A stretch of 64,000 nucleotides of DNA from Silvania confinis. Its GTDB lineage: Bacteria > Pseudomonadota > Gammaproteobacteria > Enterobacterales > Enterobacteriaceae. Shown in pieces: positions 8,563 to 18,393 of this stretch. The notes below the pieces were generated by a model. It worked only from the letters and a program-made list of their open reading frames with translations. It was not told the DNA's origin and did not search any database. The position numbers and the translations under genes were made by a program. How positions within the stretch are numbered: the first letter of the stretch is position 1; each line of letters starts with the position of its first letter. The DNA is taken from the NCBI RefSeq assembly GCF_025564085.1, contig NZ_JAMGZJ010000072.1, positions 124,001 through 188,000 on the forward strand, written 5' to 3'.

Positions 8563-11500
8563 GAACCTGTACCGAATTGTGTTTAACAAAGCGCGCGGCA
8601 TGCTGATGGTGGTGGCCGATATCGCCCGCTCCGGCCGCGCCGGTTCGTCCCGTTCTTCCGGTTTAGGCCAGACCCACAGCCGTCTGATTGGTAAGGTGAG
8701 CGCCTTAAGCTTTAGCCTGTGGCTGGCGATGGGGGCAGTGCACACCGCGCAGGCCAACATCGTTGCCGACGCCGGTGCGCCAAAAAATCAGCAGCCAACG
8801 GTCGTTAACAGCGCCAACGGCACCCCGCAGATCAATATCCAGACCCCGTCCCAGGCCGGGGTATCGCGCAATAACTACACCCAGTTCGACGTCGATAACA
8901 AAGGGGCGATCCTTAACAACTCGCACAGCAATGTGCAGACCAATCTTGGCGGCATGGTGGCGGGCAACCCGTGGCTTGCCAGGGGCGAAGCCAAAGTGAT
9001 CCTCAACGAGGTCAGCTCCCGCGACCCGAGCAAGCTCAACGGCATGATCGAAGTCGCCGGCAAAAAAGCGCAGGTGGTGATCGCCAACCCGTCGGGGATC
9101 ACCTGTAGCGGCTGCGGCTTTATTAACGCCAACCGCGCCACCCTCACCACCGGTCAGGCGCAGATGAAAGACGGTAATCTCACCGGCTTTAACGTCGAGC
9201 GCGGCGAAGTGGTGGTCGACGGTGCCGGGATGGACACCTCCGGGGCAGATTACACCGACATTATCGCCCGCTCGGTGAAGGTTAACGCCGGGCTGTGGGC
9301 CAACGATCTGAAAGTCACCACCGGACGCAACACCGTCGATGCCGCCCACGAGACCATCGAAAAAGGCAGCGACGATCCCGCCACCCGTCCTCAGATGGCG
9401 GTCGACGTGGCCAGCCTTGGCGGCATGTACGCAGGCAAAATCCGCATGGTCGGCACCGAGCAAGGCGTCGGGGTGCGTAACGCCGGAGCCATCGGCGCGC
9501 AGGCAGGCAGCGTAACGATCTCTGCCGACGGACGCATCGAAAACAGCGGTGTGATACGCGCCAGCGACGCTGCCCGCCTGCAAACCGCGGGCGAGGTCAG
9601 CAACAGCGGCGCGATCACCGCCGCCAACGCCACCCGGGTGCGCGCCGCCAGCTTTAGCGGCAGCAAAACCAGCGTGCTGGCCGCCGGGGTGACAAGCGAC
9701 GGCAAGCTCGCCGACGCGGGCGATCTGGAACTCAGCGCCAGCGGCCAGATTAGCGCCCACGGGCAAACCCTGGCGGGCGGCACTCTCAGCGCCAGCGGCC
9801 AGGGGGTGGACGTCAGCGGCAGCCAGACTCAGGGAAAACGCGTCCTGCTCGACGGCGGCGCGGAGGACGTGACCACCGCCAGCGCGACGGTCAACGCCCG
9901 CGAGCTGAACGTGCGTAGCGGGAAATTACTCAATAACAACGGCGGCGCGCTGGGCGCAGAGACCATTAACCTCAACGCCCACGACATCAGCAACCAGAAA
10001 GGTAACATCGTCCAGCGCGGCAGCGGCGCGCTGGCGGTAAACCTGCCGGGCACCCTCGATAACCAGCAGGGGCAGATTGGCGCGGCGAACGGCGTGCAGC
10101 TGAAAGCGGGCGCGATGGATAACACCCGCGGGCAGATCGTGGCGGTGGCGGGCACTACCCGGCTCGAGGCCGGTGTGCTGGACAACAGCCGGGGGCTGAT
10201 CTCTGCCGCCGCAGGTGACAGCGAGATCGCCAGCCAGACGGCGCTCAACAACGCCAGCGGGCGCATCGAGGCGGCGAAAACCCAGCGCATCAGCGCCGGG
10301 ACCCTCAACAACCAGCAGGGGGTGATTGTCGCCGACGGCGCAACCCTGAACATCAACGACGAAATGAACAACCGCGCCGGCTCCCTGCTCTCGCTCGGCT
10401 CGCTGGACGTAGCCAGCGGCGGGCTGAATAACCAGAGCGGTTTCCTGGCAAGCGACGGCGACTTTACGCTTAACGCGGGCGCTATCGACAACAGCGACGG
10501 CCAGATTGGTGCCAATCAGCGCCTGAGCGCCAGTTTCGACACCCTGATTAATAATGACGGCACGCTGAAATCGGTCGGGGCGATGACCCTGACCGGCGGC
10601 CTGCTGGATAACCGCCAGGGCGCGACGCTCTCCGCCGACAGCCTTGCGTTTTCCGGCGACCAGCTTAACAACGCCGACGGGACACTGGCGGCGGCCAAAG
10701 ATTTGTCGCTCACTGCCACCCGCGGGCTGAACAACCAGAACGGCCTGCTGCAGGGCGACGGCGTCAACATCACCGCCGCCACGCTGGATAACCGCGCGGG
10801 CGGGCGCATCATTGGCGAGGCCGATACCGCCGTGCACAGCGCCAGCCTGCAAAACGGCGGCGGGCAGATCCAGTCGGTCGGCGATCTGCTGCTCGACAGC
10901 GCCACTGGCCTGGTGGACAACGCCGCCGGGCTTATCCGCAGCGGCAAAAGCGTGACTCTTAACGCCCTGAACTTTGTGAACCAGAACACCCTCGGGGCCA
11001 ATCAGGGTATCGAGGGGCAGAGCCTGGCGCTCACGACCGGTGCCCTTAATAACCAGCGCGGCAGTATGCTGGCCAATAACGCGCTCAACATCACTAACAG
11101 CGGCGTGCTCGACAACCGCGCGGGGGTACTGGCCTCGGCCGGTTCGCTGGATCTTAGCGGCAACGGACTGAATCTGATCAACGCCGGAGGCACCCTCAAG
11201 GCGGGTAAAACGCTGAACGTGGACGCCGCGTCGCTGGATGCAAGCGGTCAGCTGCTGTCGCTGGGGGACATGAATTTACACAGCAACAGCGGCGTGACCC
11301 ACAGCGGCGACACCCTTGCCAACGGCAATCTGACCTTCACCACCGGGGGCGATATCACCAACAGCGGCACGCTGATGGCGGGCAGCGCGCTTAACGTGCA
11401 GAGCGCCAACCTGACCAACCTCGCCAGCGGCGAGATCAACGCCGGTAGCACCACGCTCAACACCGCCGGGACGCTACGCAACACCGGCCTGATTGACGGG

Positions 11501-14500
11501 ATCATCACCCGCATCAACGCCAACACCCTGACCAACATCGGCACCGGGCGGATCTACGGCGATGCGGTGGGTATCAATGTGGATACCTTTAACAACCTCG
11601 CCGAAAACGGCACCGCAGCGACGCTTGCCGGACGCGAGCAGGTCAACCTCGGCGTGCAGACCCTGAACAACGTCGATCACGGCCTGATCTACAGCGCAGG
11701 CAGCATGAACATTGGCGGCGACCTGGACGACAGCGGCGCCGTTATCGGCCGCGCAGGAGCGATCAATAACCACAGCTCGACCATTGAGTCCGCCGGGGAC
11801 ATGGCGATTGCCGCCGGGCAGATCAACAACATTAACGACCACTTCGCCACCGAAGTGGTACGGGTATCGCAGCAAGATCTGACTGACTACCAGCACTCGG
11901 GTTCCACCAACCGCTGGAGCTCGACCGACGAGGGCGTGTGGGTCGATCGCAACTCGGCCGACGGGCTTAAAAACCTCAACACGCCGGATAAAACCGGCCA
12001 CGGCAACGACAATTTCAACCAGTACGACTACACCCGCACCATTGACGAAACGCGGATCACTGAGAGCGATCCAGGGAAGATCCTCGCCGGGGGCAACCTG
12101 CTGCTGACCGGCGACAAACTGTTTAACGACAACAGCCAGGTGATTGCGGGCGGCACGCTGGCGATTGACAAGCTGACAAGCGTGCAGAACGACGACGTGC
12201 CCGGCAAGCGCTACACCAGCGATGAGGGCACCGTCACCCACTACCACCGCATTCGCCACAAAGGCGACGATGAGCAGGGTCGCGATCGCACGGCGTACAC
12301 CCCGCCGACGGTGATCCAGGGCATTTCCCTGAAACCGGGTCAGCTGGTGAGTAACGGCAGCGTCGAAGGCAGCAACCTCAATATCACCCCGCTGGTGCTG
12401 ACCGGGCCGAATGTGGCGATCGGCCAGGCCGCAGGCGTTAACCCTGCGCCGCAGCAGACCGTTTCGCCGGGCGAGCCGGTGACGCCGCCTGCCGGACAGC
12501 AGTTTGAAGTGACCCCGGCCGAGGGGGCAATCCGCATTATCGGCCCCAACACCACCCTGCCGGATAACAGCCTGTTCAAGGTGAATCCGTCGGCCGAGGT
12601 GCCGTATCTGGTCGAAACCGATCCGCGCTTTACCAACGAGCGCCAGTGGCTCGGCAGCGACTATATGCAGAAGGCCTTCACCACCGATGGCGACACCACG
12701 CAAAAACGGCTGGGGGATGGTTATTACGAGCAGCGCCTGATCCGCGAACAGGTGGTTGGCATTAGCGGCCAGCGCTACCTCGACGGCTACAGCAATGACG
12801 AAGAGCAGTACAAAGCGCTGATGGATCAGGGCATTACCTTCGGCAAACAGTACGCGCTGAAGATTGGCGTGGCGCTGACCCCAGCGCAGATGGCGCTGCT
12901 GACCGGCGACATCGTCTGGCTGGTCAACACCCGGGTGAAGATGCCGGACGGCACTATGGAGAACGTGCTGGTGCCGCAGGTGTACGCCAAAGTGAAACCG
13001 GGAGATATCGACGGCTCCGGGGCGCTGATTGCCGGGAACAACGTCTCAATCAAGCTCAACGGCGACCTGTTTAACCAGGGCACCCTTGCCGGGCGCAAAG
13101 TGTTGCAGGTGGATGCCGACAACATCACCAACCAGTCCGGCACGCTGCAGGCGGCTGACGTGAGCCTGAACGCGCGCACCGATATCAATAACGTCGGCGG
13201 CGCGATCGTCGGCGACAGCAGCGTGCTGGCCAGCGCCGGACGCGACATTACTCTCACTACCACCACCGTCAGCGCCGACAGCGTCAACGGCGAAAACCGC
13301 TTCGCCCGCACCACCCTCGACAGCGTGTCGGGCATTTACGTGCAGGGCGACGACGGCAGGCTGGCGTTGCAGTCCGGGCGCGATATCACCCTGACCGGGG
13401 CGCAGGTGATTGCCAGCGGCGAGAACGGCAAAGCGCAGCTGGTGGCCGGGCGGGATATGAATCTCAACACCGTCACCACCGCCAGCCGCGATAATCTGGT
13501 GTGGGATGCTGACAACACCCTCAAACAGGGCGAAACCCGCAGCGTCGGCAGCGAAGTGACCGGCAAAGGCAACGTGACCCTGGCGGCAGGCAATGACCTC
13601 ACCGCCCGCGCCGCGGCCCTTTCCGCCGGACAGGCGCTGAACGTCAGCGCCGGGAATAACCTGACCCTGGCGGCAGGCGAAAACACTCAGGATCTGGACG
13701 AACGGCATAAAGTGGTCGGTGGTAACGGCTTCCTGTCGAAAACCACCACCACCACCCACGACCAGGTTTCCCGTCAGACGGTGCAGAGCAGCGAACTGAA
13801 CGGCGACACCGTGAACCTCACCGCTGGCAACGATCTGACCGTGCGCGGCAGCAACGTGGCGGGCACGGGCGATGTCGCCCTGCTGGCGGGCAATAATCTG
13901 ACCGTCGATACTCAGGGCGAACGCAACACCGAACTGCACCAGAAGCAGGAGAAAAAATCCGGGCTGTTAAGCTCGGGCGGGATCGGCTTTAGCGTCGGCA
14001 CCCAGAGCGTTAAAACCACCGACACCGGGGCGGATACCACCCAGGCGGGCAGCACCGTCGGCAGCGTTAACGGCGACCTGTCGCTGCGCGCGGGCGATCG
14101 CCTGACGGTGAGCGGCTCGGATCTGGTGGCCGGGCAGGATATGGCCCTCAGCGGCAAAAACGTCGATATCACGGCGGTGAGTAACCGCAGCCAGCAAACC
14201 CACGAGGTAGAGCAGAAAACCTCCGGGCTGACGCTGGCGCTCTCCGGTACCGTCGGCAGCGCGCTGAACAGCGCCGTCGAAGCCTCCCAGCAGGCGAAAT
14301 CCTCCGGCAGCGGTCGCTTACAGGCGTTGCAGGGCGTGAAGGCCGCGCTCTCCGGGGTGCAGGCTGCCCAGGCGGCAAGGATGGATCAGGCGCAAGGTGC
14401 GGCTGCCGACAACACCAACACCGTCGGGATCAGCCTCTCTTACGGCAGCCAGTCGTCGAAATCAACCCAGCACAGCGAGCAGAATATCGCCCAGGGCAGC

Positions 14501-17044
14501 ACCCTCAACGCCGGGCGCGATCTCAGCGTGACCGCCACCGGCAGCGGCGAGCGCGGCGCGGACGGGGATCTGACCGTCGAAGGCAGCCAGCTGCGGGCGG
14601 GCAACGATATCACGCTCGCCGCCAACCGCGATCTGTACCTGCGCTCGGCGCAAAACACCCAGCTGCTGGACGGTAAAAACGAAAGCAAAGGCGGCAGCGT
14701 CGGGGTCGGGATTGGCGTCGGCTCCGGCGGCTTTGGCCTGAACATCTCCGCCAGCATCAACCGGGGCAAAGGCAGCGAGAGCGGCAACGGCACCACCCAC
14801 AGCGAAACCACCGTGGATGCGGGCCGCCAGGTCAATCTCCTGACCGGACGCGACGCCACCCTGACCGGGGCGCAGGTGAGCGGCGAAACGGTGAAAGCGG
14901 ACATTGGCCGTAACCTGACCCTGACCTCCGAGCAGGACAGCGATCGCTACGATTCTAAGCAGCAGAACGCCAGCGCCGGGGGCAGCTTCAGCATCGGTTC
15001 CATGACCGGCTCGGCCAGCATTAACCTCAGCCGCGACAAGATGCACAGCAACTACGACTCGGTGGTGGAACAGACCGGGATCTTCGCCGGCAAAGGCGGG
15101 TACGACGTCACCGTCGGCGAGCATACCCAGCTCAACGGGGCGGTGATTGGCTCCACCGCCACCGCCGATAAAAACCGTCTTGAGACCGGCACTCTCGGCT
15201 TCAGCAATATTGAAAACCGCGCCGATTTCGAAGTGGAACACCAGAGCGTGGGCATGAGCACCGGGGGCAGCATCGGCAGCCAGTTTGCCGGCAACATGGC
15301 CAACGGCCTGCTGGTGGGCGCTAACCGCGAGGGGCACGACAGCAGCACCACCCACGCAGCAGTCTCGGACGGCACCTTGATTATCCGCGACCCGAGTCGT
15401 CAGGTTCAGGATGTGAATCAGCTCAGCCGCGACGTGGAGCACGCCAACCAGACGCTCTCCCCTATCTTCGACAAAGAGAAAGAGCAGGAGCGGCTGCAGC
15501 AGGCGCAGCTGATTGGCGAGATTGGTAATCAGGTGGCCGATATTGCCCGCACCGAGGGCAGCATCCGCGCCACCAACGCCGCCAAAGAGAAGCTCAACAA
15601 CGTTAACGCGAAAGATTTGCAGGAGGCGAAAGCCGCGTGGGAAAAAGCCAACCCGGGCAAAACCGCGACCCTGAGCGACATCAACGGCCAGATCTACCAG
15701 ACGGCCTATAACGACGCGCTCAACGCCTCCGGCTTTGGCACTGGCGGCCAGTATCAGCAGGCGATTCAGGCGGCGACGGCAGCGGTTCAGGGGCTGGCCG
15801 GGAGCGATCTCAGCGCCGCGCTGGCGGGCGGAGCCGCGCCGTACATTGCGGAAGTAATTGGTCACCACAGCGGCCTGAACGACGCGGGCAAAGTGGCCGC
15901 TCACGCGGTGGTCAACGCCGCGCTGGCCGCCGCCCAGGGGCAAAACGCGCTGGCGGGTGCCGCCGGTGCCGCCACGGGCGAACTGGTGGGGATGATCGCC
16001 ACCGAGATGTACGGTAAATCTGCCGACGAGCTGGACGAAACCCAGAAGCAGACCGTCTCTGCGCTGGCGACGCTGGCGGCGGGGCTTTCCGGCGGGCTGG
16101 TGGGCGACAGCTCTGCTTCTGCCGTATCGGGGGCGCAGGCGGGCAAGACCACGGTTGAGAATAACTATTTGAGTACGGCTGAAGCGCGTCAGCTGGATAA
16201 AGAGCTACTGGAGTGTAAAGCCTCCGGCGGTGACTGCATGAAAGTGGTTGAAAAGTATCTGGCAATCAGTAATGAGAAAAGCAAAGAGCTTGCAGACGCC
16301 TGTACCGGTGGAGGGGTGACCTGTGTCACCTGGCAGGAACTTATCCAGGCCTCGACCAACGTGGCCAACGACCCGCAGCCGGGGCAGTTCCGCCTGGATG
16401 AAAAACTCAAAGACCCGACGGCGGCGGCGCTGGTGAATTATCTGAACGGCGCGGACCTGAAATTCCTGCAGGACAATATCACCACGGGAGATCGCGTGCT
16501 GTCTGTGGTGATGGATCCTACCTCCTGGCCGGTGATCGTCATGGGCGGACGAGCAATTCTGACCAACGCCGTAAACAACAGCAAAGAGCAGCTTATCGCT
16601 GTGGGCGTGGGCGTCGGTTTAGGGGCGGGTATTCAGTACACAACTACGGGTGAAGTCAAACTTGCCGATCTGATTGGATCCGGTGTTATTGGGGCGATCA
16701 CTGCGGGTAAAGGCTATAACCCAACCGTGACATGGAACGCAGCAGGTGGTTACTATCAGGCGAAAATCAGTGGCGACGATCCTATGCTCGCGGCTTTACT
16801 GAGTAAAGCAGGTGCCTCCGCAGGTTTTGCTACAGGGAACATGATCAAAGTGCCGTTTGATAAAATATTCAACCCGATATCAAAACAGTACGAATGGGTT
16901 CCGACAGGCGTCTGGACAATAACCAAACCTGTACCACAGAGCCCATTACCTTCAATAATGGGGAACGCAGGGGACTCTGCAATGTCCGGGATGGTTTCAG
17001 ATAAGCTGAAAGAGAGCAGTAGTAAGAATGAAAAACAGAACTAA
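8555..17044 (+). CDS. cdiA: CdiA, contact-dependent inhibition toxin, filamentous haemagglutinin-like
   Basis: The product is 2829 residues. The extended signal region (MNKNLYRIVFNKARG...) ends at AQA near residue 67. The two-partner secretion domain is near 70-330 and contains VVIANPSGITCSGCGFINANR. A long run of haemagglutinin repeats follows (N-x-x-G, LDNxxG pattern) to ~1090. A Tyr/Pro-rich region with no repeats, about 1095-1490, corresponds to the receptor-binding part. FHA-2 repeats follow to ~2270, with motifs such as AGNDLTVRGS. The pretoxin region precedes VENNYLS (V2534). The variable C-terminal part of 296 residues has two cysteines in CTGGGVTC, then glycine-rich hydrophobic stretches (AVGVGVGLGAGI, GSGVIGAITAGK), with no nuclease motif visible. 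AAGGAA precedes the start. cdiI overlaps the end by 17 bp. Confidence 0.95.
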   Translation: MNKNLYRIVFNKARGMLMVVADIARSGRAGSSRSSGLGQTHSRLIGKVSALSFSLWLAMGAVHTAQANIVADAGAPKNQQPTVVNSANGTPQINIQTPSQAGVSRNNYTQFDVDNKGAILNNSHSNVQTNLGGMVAGNPWLARGEAKVILNEVSSRDPSKLNGMIEVAGKKAQVVIANPSGITCSGCGFINANRATLTTGQAQMKDGNLTGFNVERGEVVVDGAGMDTSGADYTDIIARSVKVNAGLWANDLKVTTGRNTVDAAHETIEKGSDDPATRPQMAVDVASLGGMYAGKIRMVGTEQGVGVRNAGAIGAQAGSVTISADGRIENSGVIRASDAARLQTAGEVSNSGAITAANATRVRAASFSGSKTSVLAAGVTSDGKLADAGDLELSASGQISAHGQTLAGGTLSASGQGVDVSGSQTQGKRVLLDGGAEDVTTASATVNARELNVRSGKLLNNNGGALGAETINLNAHDISNQKGNIVQRGSGALAVNLPGTLDNQQGQIGAANGVQLKAGAMDNTRGQIVAVAGTTRLEAGVLDNSRGLISAAAGDSEIASQTALNNASGRIEAAKTQRISAGTLNNQQGVIVADGATLNINDEMNNRAGSLLSLGSLDVASGGLNNQSGFLASDGDFTLNAGAIDNSDGQIGANQRLSASFDTLINNDGTLKSVGAMTLTGGLLDNRQGATLSADSLAFSGDQLNNADGTLAAAKDLSLTATRGLNNQNGLLQGDGVNITAATLDNRAGGRIIGEADTAVHSASLQNGGGQIQSVGDLLLDSATGLVDNAAGLIRSGKSVTLNALNFVNQNTLGANQGIEGQSLALTTGALNNQRGSMLANNALNITNSGVLDNRAGVLASAGSLDLSGNGLNLINAGGTLKAGKTLNVDAASLDASGQLLSLGDMNLHSNSGVTHSGDTLANGNLTFTTGGDITNSGTLMAGSALNVQSANLTNLASGEINAGSTTLNTAGTLRNTGLIDGIITRINANTLTNIGTGRIYGDAVGINVDTFNNLAENGTAATLAGREQVNLGVQTLNNVDHGLIYSAGSMNIGGDLDDSGAVIGRAGAINNHSSTIESAGDMAIAAGQINNINDHFATEVVRVSQQDLTDYQHSGSTNRWSSTDEGVWVDRNSADGLKNLNTPDKTGHGNDNFNQYDYTRTIDETRITESDPGKILAGGNLLLTGDKLFNDNSQVIAGGTLAIDKLTSVQNDDVPGKRYTSDEGTVTHYHRIRHKGDDEQGRDRTAYTPPTVIQGISLKPGQLVSNGSVEGSNLNITPLVLTGPNVAIGQAAGVNPAPQQTVSPGEPVTPPAGQQFEVTPAEGAIRIIGPNTTLPDNSLFKVNPSAEVPYLVETDPRFTNERQWLGSDYMQKAFTTDGDTTQKRLGDGYYEQRLIREQVVGISGQRYLDGYSNDEEQYKALMDQGITFGKQYALKIGVALTPAQMALLTGDIVWLVNTRVKMPDGTMENVLVPQVYAKVKPGDIDGSGALIAGNNVSIKLNGDLFNQGTLAGRKVLQVDADNITNQSGTLQAADVSLNARTDINNVGGAIVGDSSVLASAGRDITLTTTTVSADSVNGENRFARTTLDSVSGIYVQGDDGRLALQSGRDITLTGAQVIASGENGKAQLVAGRDMNLNTVTTASRDNLVWDADNTLKQGETRSVGSEVTGKGNVTLAAGNDLTARAAALSAGQALNVSAGNNLTLAAGENTQDLDERHKVVGGNGFLSKTTTTTHDQVSRQTVQSSELNGDTVNLTAGNDLTVRGSNVAGTGDVALLAGNNLTVDTQGERNTELHQKQEKKSGLLSSGGIGFSVGTQSVKTTDTGADTTQAGSTVGSVNGDLSLRAGDRLTVSGSDLVAGQDMALSGKNVDITAVSNRSQQTHEVEQKTSGLTLALSGTVGSALNSAVEASQQAKSSGSGRLQALQGVKAALSGVQAAQAARMDQAQGAAADNTNTVGISLSYGSQSSKSTQHSEQNIAQGSTLNAGRDLSVTATGSGERGADGDLTVEGSQLRAGNDITLAANRDLYLRSAQNTQLLDGKNESKGGSVGVGIGVGSGGFGLNISASINRGKGSESGNGTTHSETTVDAGRQVNLLTGRDATLTGAQVSGETVKADIGRNLTLTSEQDSDRYDSKQQNASAGGSFSIGSMTGSASINLSRDKMHSNYDSVVEQTGIFAGKGGYDVTVGEHTQLNGAVIGSTATADKNRLETGTLGFSNIENRADFEVEHQSVGMSTGGSIGSQFAGNMANGLLVGANREGHDSSTTHAAVSDGTLIIRDPSRQVQDVNQLSRDVEHANQTLSPIFDKEKEQERLQQAQLIGEIGNQVADIARTEGSIRATNAAKEKLNNVNAKDLQEAKAAWEKANPGKTATLSDINGQIYQTAYNDALNASGFGTGGQYQQAIQAATAAVQGLAGSDLSAALAGGAAPYIAEVIGHHSGLNDAGKVAAHAVVNAALAAAQGQNALAGAAGAATGELVGMIATEMYGKSADELDETQKQTVSALATLAAGLSGGLVGDSSASAVSGAQAGKTTVENNYLSTAEARQLDKELLECKASGGDCMKVVEKYLAISNEKSKELADACTGGGVTCVTWQELIQASTNVANDPQPGQFRLDEKLKDPTAAALVNYLNGADLKFLQDNITTGDRVLSVVMDPTSWPVIVMGGRAILTNAVNNSKEQLIAVGVGVGLGAGIQYTTTGEVKLADLIGSGVIGAITAGKGYNPTVTWNAAGGYYQAKISGDDPMLAALLSKAGASAGFATGNMIKVPFDKIFNPISKQYEWVPTGVWTITKPVPQSPLPSIMGNAGDSAMSGMVSDKLKESSSKNEKQN

Positions 17045-17252
17045 GTCGTTTCTTAACCTTGTTTACCTGTGCTGCGCAATAGGTCTGGCCGTGTTCATCC
17101 TGACGCTGGTTGGCCGTTTGATCGGCGCAGGGTTGGCCTGGAATGTGAAAGAAGACTTTCCGTTCTCTCTGAAGGACGTGTTGATATGTCTTGAGTTAAC
17201 CTGGCTAGGGCTGCCTGCGGGTCTGATTATCTGGTTTTTTTATCATCGGTAA
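17028..17252 (+). CDS. cdiI: CdiI, small two-helix membrane immunity protein
   Basis: This 74-residue protein overlaps the end of cdiA by 17 bp, the usual place for the cognate immunity gene. It has two hydrophobic helices, LVYLCCAIGLAVFILTLVG (near 10-28) and LICLELTWLGLPAGLIIWFF (near 50-71). They are separated by a short charged loop (WNVKEDFPFSLKD), so both ends are probably cytoplasmic. A membrane-embedded immunity protein suggests that the CdiA toxin acts on the inner membrane; this is an inference from topology. A degenerate relative of its second helix occurs at 19698-19820. A strong terminator follows. Confidence 0.8.
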   Translation: MKNRTKSFLNLVYLCCAIGLAVFILTLVGRLIGAGLAWNVKEDFPFSLKDVLICLELTWLGLPAGLIIWFFYHR

Positions 17253-17283
17253 AAAACCTGGCGCAGACAGCATGGTGAATAAC

Positions 17284-17312
17284 CTCCCGCCCCTTCCGGC
17301 GGGAGTTTAACT
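17284..17312 (+). terminator. rho-independent terminator of the cdi operon
   Basis: CTCCCGCC (17284-17291) pairs with GGCGGGAG (17298-17305) around a CCTTCC loop and is followed by TTTAACTTTT. It separates cdiBCAI from the orphan immunity genes, which must then have their own promoter or depend on readthrough. Confidence 0.8.
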
Positions 17313-17342
17313 TTTACGGTAGGGATAAGAGGACAAAGTGCT

Positions 17343-17591
17343 ATGTCTGACTCAGATCATCTGATTAAAATTATCGCTAATATGGCCATTTTTCTTGAAT
17401 TCACGGATGAGGATTTACTCTGTCCCGATGCTGCTGTTGAGATGATGGAAAGTATTGCCGCCGGACTTCAGCCATTAACGGACGTTGGAAAAGCGAGGGT
17501 AATCGAATCCTTTGCAGAGATTGCAAAATCGTATCGGCCCGATGAAGCTGACTTTGTTAAAACCCTTCCAGATACGCCAGGTTTACGTTGA
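17343..17591 (+). CDS. small acidic protein, candidate orphan immunity protein
   Basis: The 82-residue, acidic, mainly helical protein (FLEFTDEDLLCPDAAVEMME, ESFAEIAKSYRPDEADFV) has no membrane segment or signal. I do not recognise its family with certainty. It follows the cdi terminator and precedes three immunity-type genes, so it is most simply an immunity protein left from an earlier CdiA toxin module. An AGAGGA lies about 10 bp before the ATG. Base composition is closer to AT than in cdiA. Confidence 0.6.
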   Translation: MSDSDHLIKIIANMAIFLEFTDEDLLCPDAAVEMMESIAAGLQPLTDVGKARVIESFAEIAKSYRPDEADFVKTLPDTPGLR

Positions 17592-17624
17592 AACACTCGA
17601 AATAAACATTGATTTTAAATATGA

Positions 17625-17729
17625 GAATTAAAAAAGCCTTTATTTTTAGAACATCGTGCACAATTCAATAAATGGCGCGCTGAATACTGGAAACAGCGAT
17701 CTGACGATTTCAAACAGGGGATGGTATGA
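17625..17729 (+). pseudogene. 3' remnant of a displaced CdiA toxin domain
   Basis: Directly before the SUKH-type immunity gene, the + strand encodes a 34-codon tail that includes HRAQFNKWRAEYWKQRS and ends at TGA 17727-17729. This stop overlaps the next ATG (ATGA), as in real toxin-immunity pairs. The basic-aromatic pattern resembles the C-terminal end of HNH-like nuclease toxins that pair with SUKH immunity proteins. There is no start codon and the rest of the toxin is gone. Confidence 0.55.
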
Positions 17730-18145
17730 CAGATAGCCTGAATGATGTTATAGAGGAATTAAAGGTCGTATCCGGTAACGAGAGAAGCAATGTTCCTTTG
17801 CCGGATGATACAATTATTTCTCAGTATGAAGAGGAAGTGGGTTTTTCTTTTTCACTTGGCTACAAAAAACTTCTCCAGGAAGTTGGCAATATCTCTTACG
17901 GAACAATCGAACTCTTGTCTGTCACAGTAGATAAAAAGTTCCATGGCGAGTTATCAACGGCTATAAATGATGCAAAAGAAATCGGTGTACCTGCGTCGTG
18001 GTTACCCATATGTGAAGATAACGGTAGTTATTATTGTATAGACCCACAAGGTCGCGTCCGATATTGGACTGGCGATGGTGCTAGTGAAGAACAGTGGCAT
18101 GATTTAGCCGCCTGGGTGAAAGATGTTTGGCTCGATGGCAACTAA
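17726..18145 (+). CDS. SMI1/KNR4 (SUKH) family immunity protein
   Basis: The 139-residue protein shows the SUKH pattern. An N-terminal helix is followed by LPDDTIISQYEEEVGFSFSLGYKKLLQEVGNISYG, then WLPICEDNGSYYCIDPQGRVRYWTGDG and a C-terminal EQWHDLAAWVKDVW. SUKH proteins neutralise many nuclease-type polymorphic toxins. The ATG overlaps the stop of a toxin remnant by 4 bp, so this is an orphaned immunity gene whose toxin has been displaced. The cognate toxin class (HNH-like) is inferred from the remnant. Confidence 0.85.
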   Translation: MTDSLNDVIEELKVVSGNERSNVPLPDDTIISQYEEEVGFSFSLGYKKLLQEVGNISYGTIELLSVTVDKKFHGELSTAINDAKEIGVPASWLPICEDNGSYYCIDPQGRVRYWTGDGASEEQWHDLAAWVKDVWLDGN

Positions 18146-18393
18146 GGTAAGCCAAGGTAGTATTTTACAAGGAAATCCCTGTAGCCATAAAATATGTTTT
18201 TTGGAGCACCTGTAGAAGCGGCGATCCAAAAACGCCCATGTCATGGCATAGTCCTCATACCCCGGACATCGCCTGACAAACGCGTCGGCTGTGATGAAAT
18301 TATGAAGATACAGACGATAAAATGACTATCGAGAAGACAACGCCAGTCTTAGATAAAATGCAATGCATGGCTACTGGGTTTAAAACACAATGA
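18146..18393. other. intergenic stretch within the immunity array
   Basis: The region is AT-rich with no convincing coding sequence. A short open stretch (MTIEKTTPVLDKMQ..., around 18321) ends after 23 codons and may be decayed toxin or immunity sequence. No inverted repeats or mobile-element ends are obvious. Confidence 0.4.

Noticed and set aside
8705-16410. Many long reading frames antisense to or out of frame with cdiA (up to ~490 codons)
   Set aside because: They are shadows of a GC-rich repetitive gene; their sequences are low-complexity Ala/Val/Arg strings without ribosome sites.
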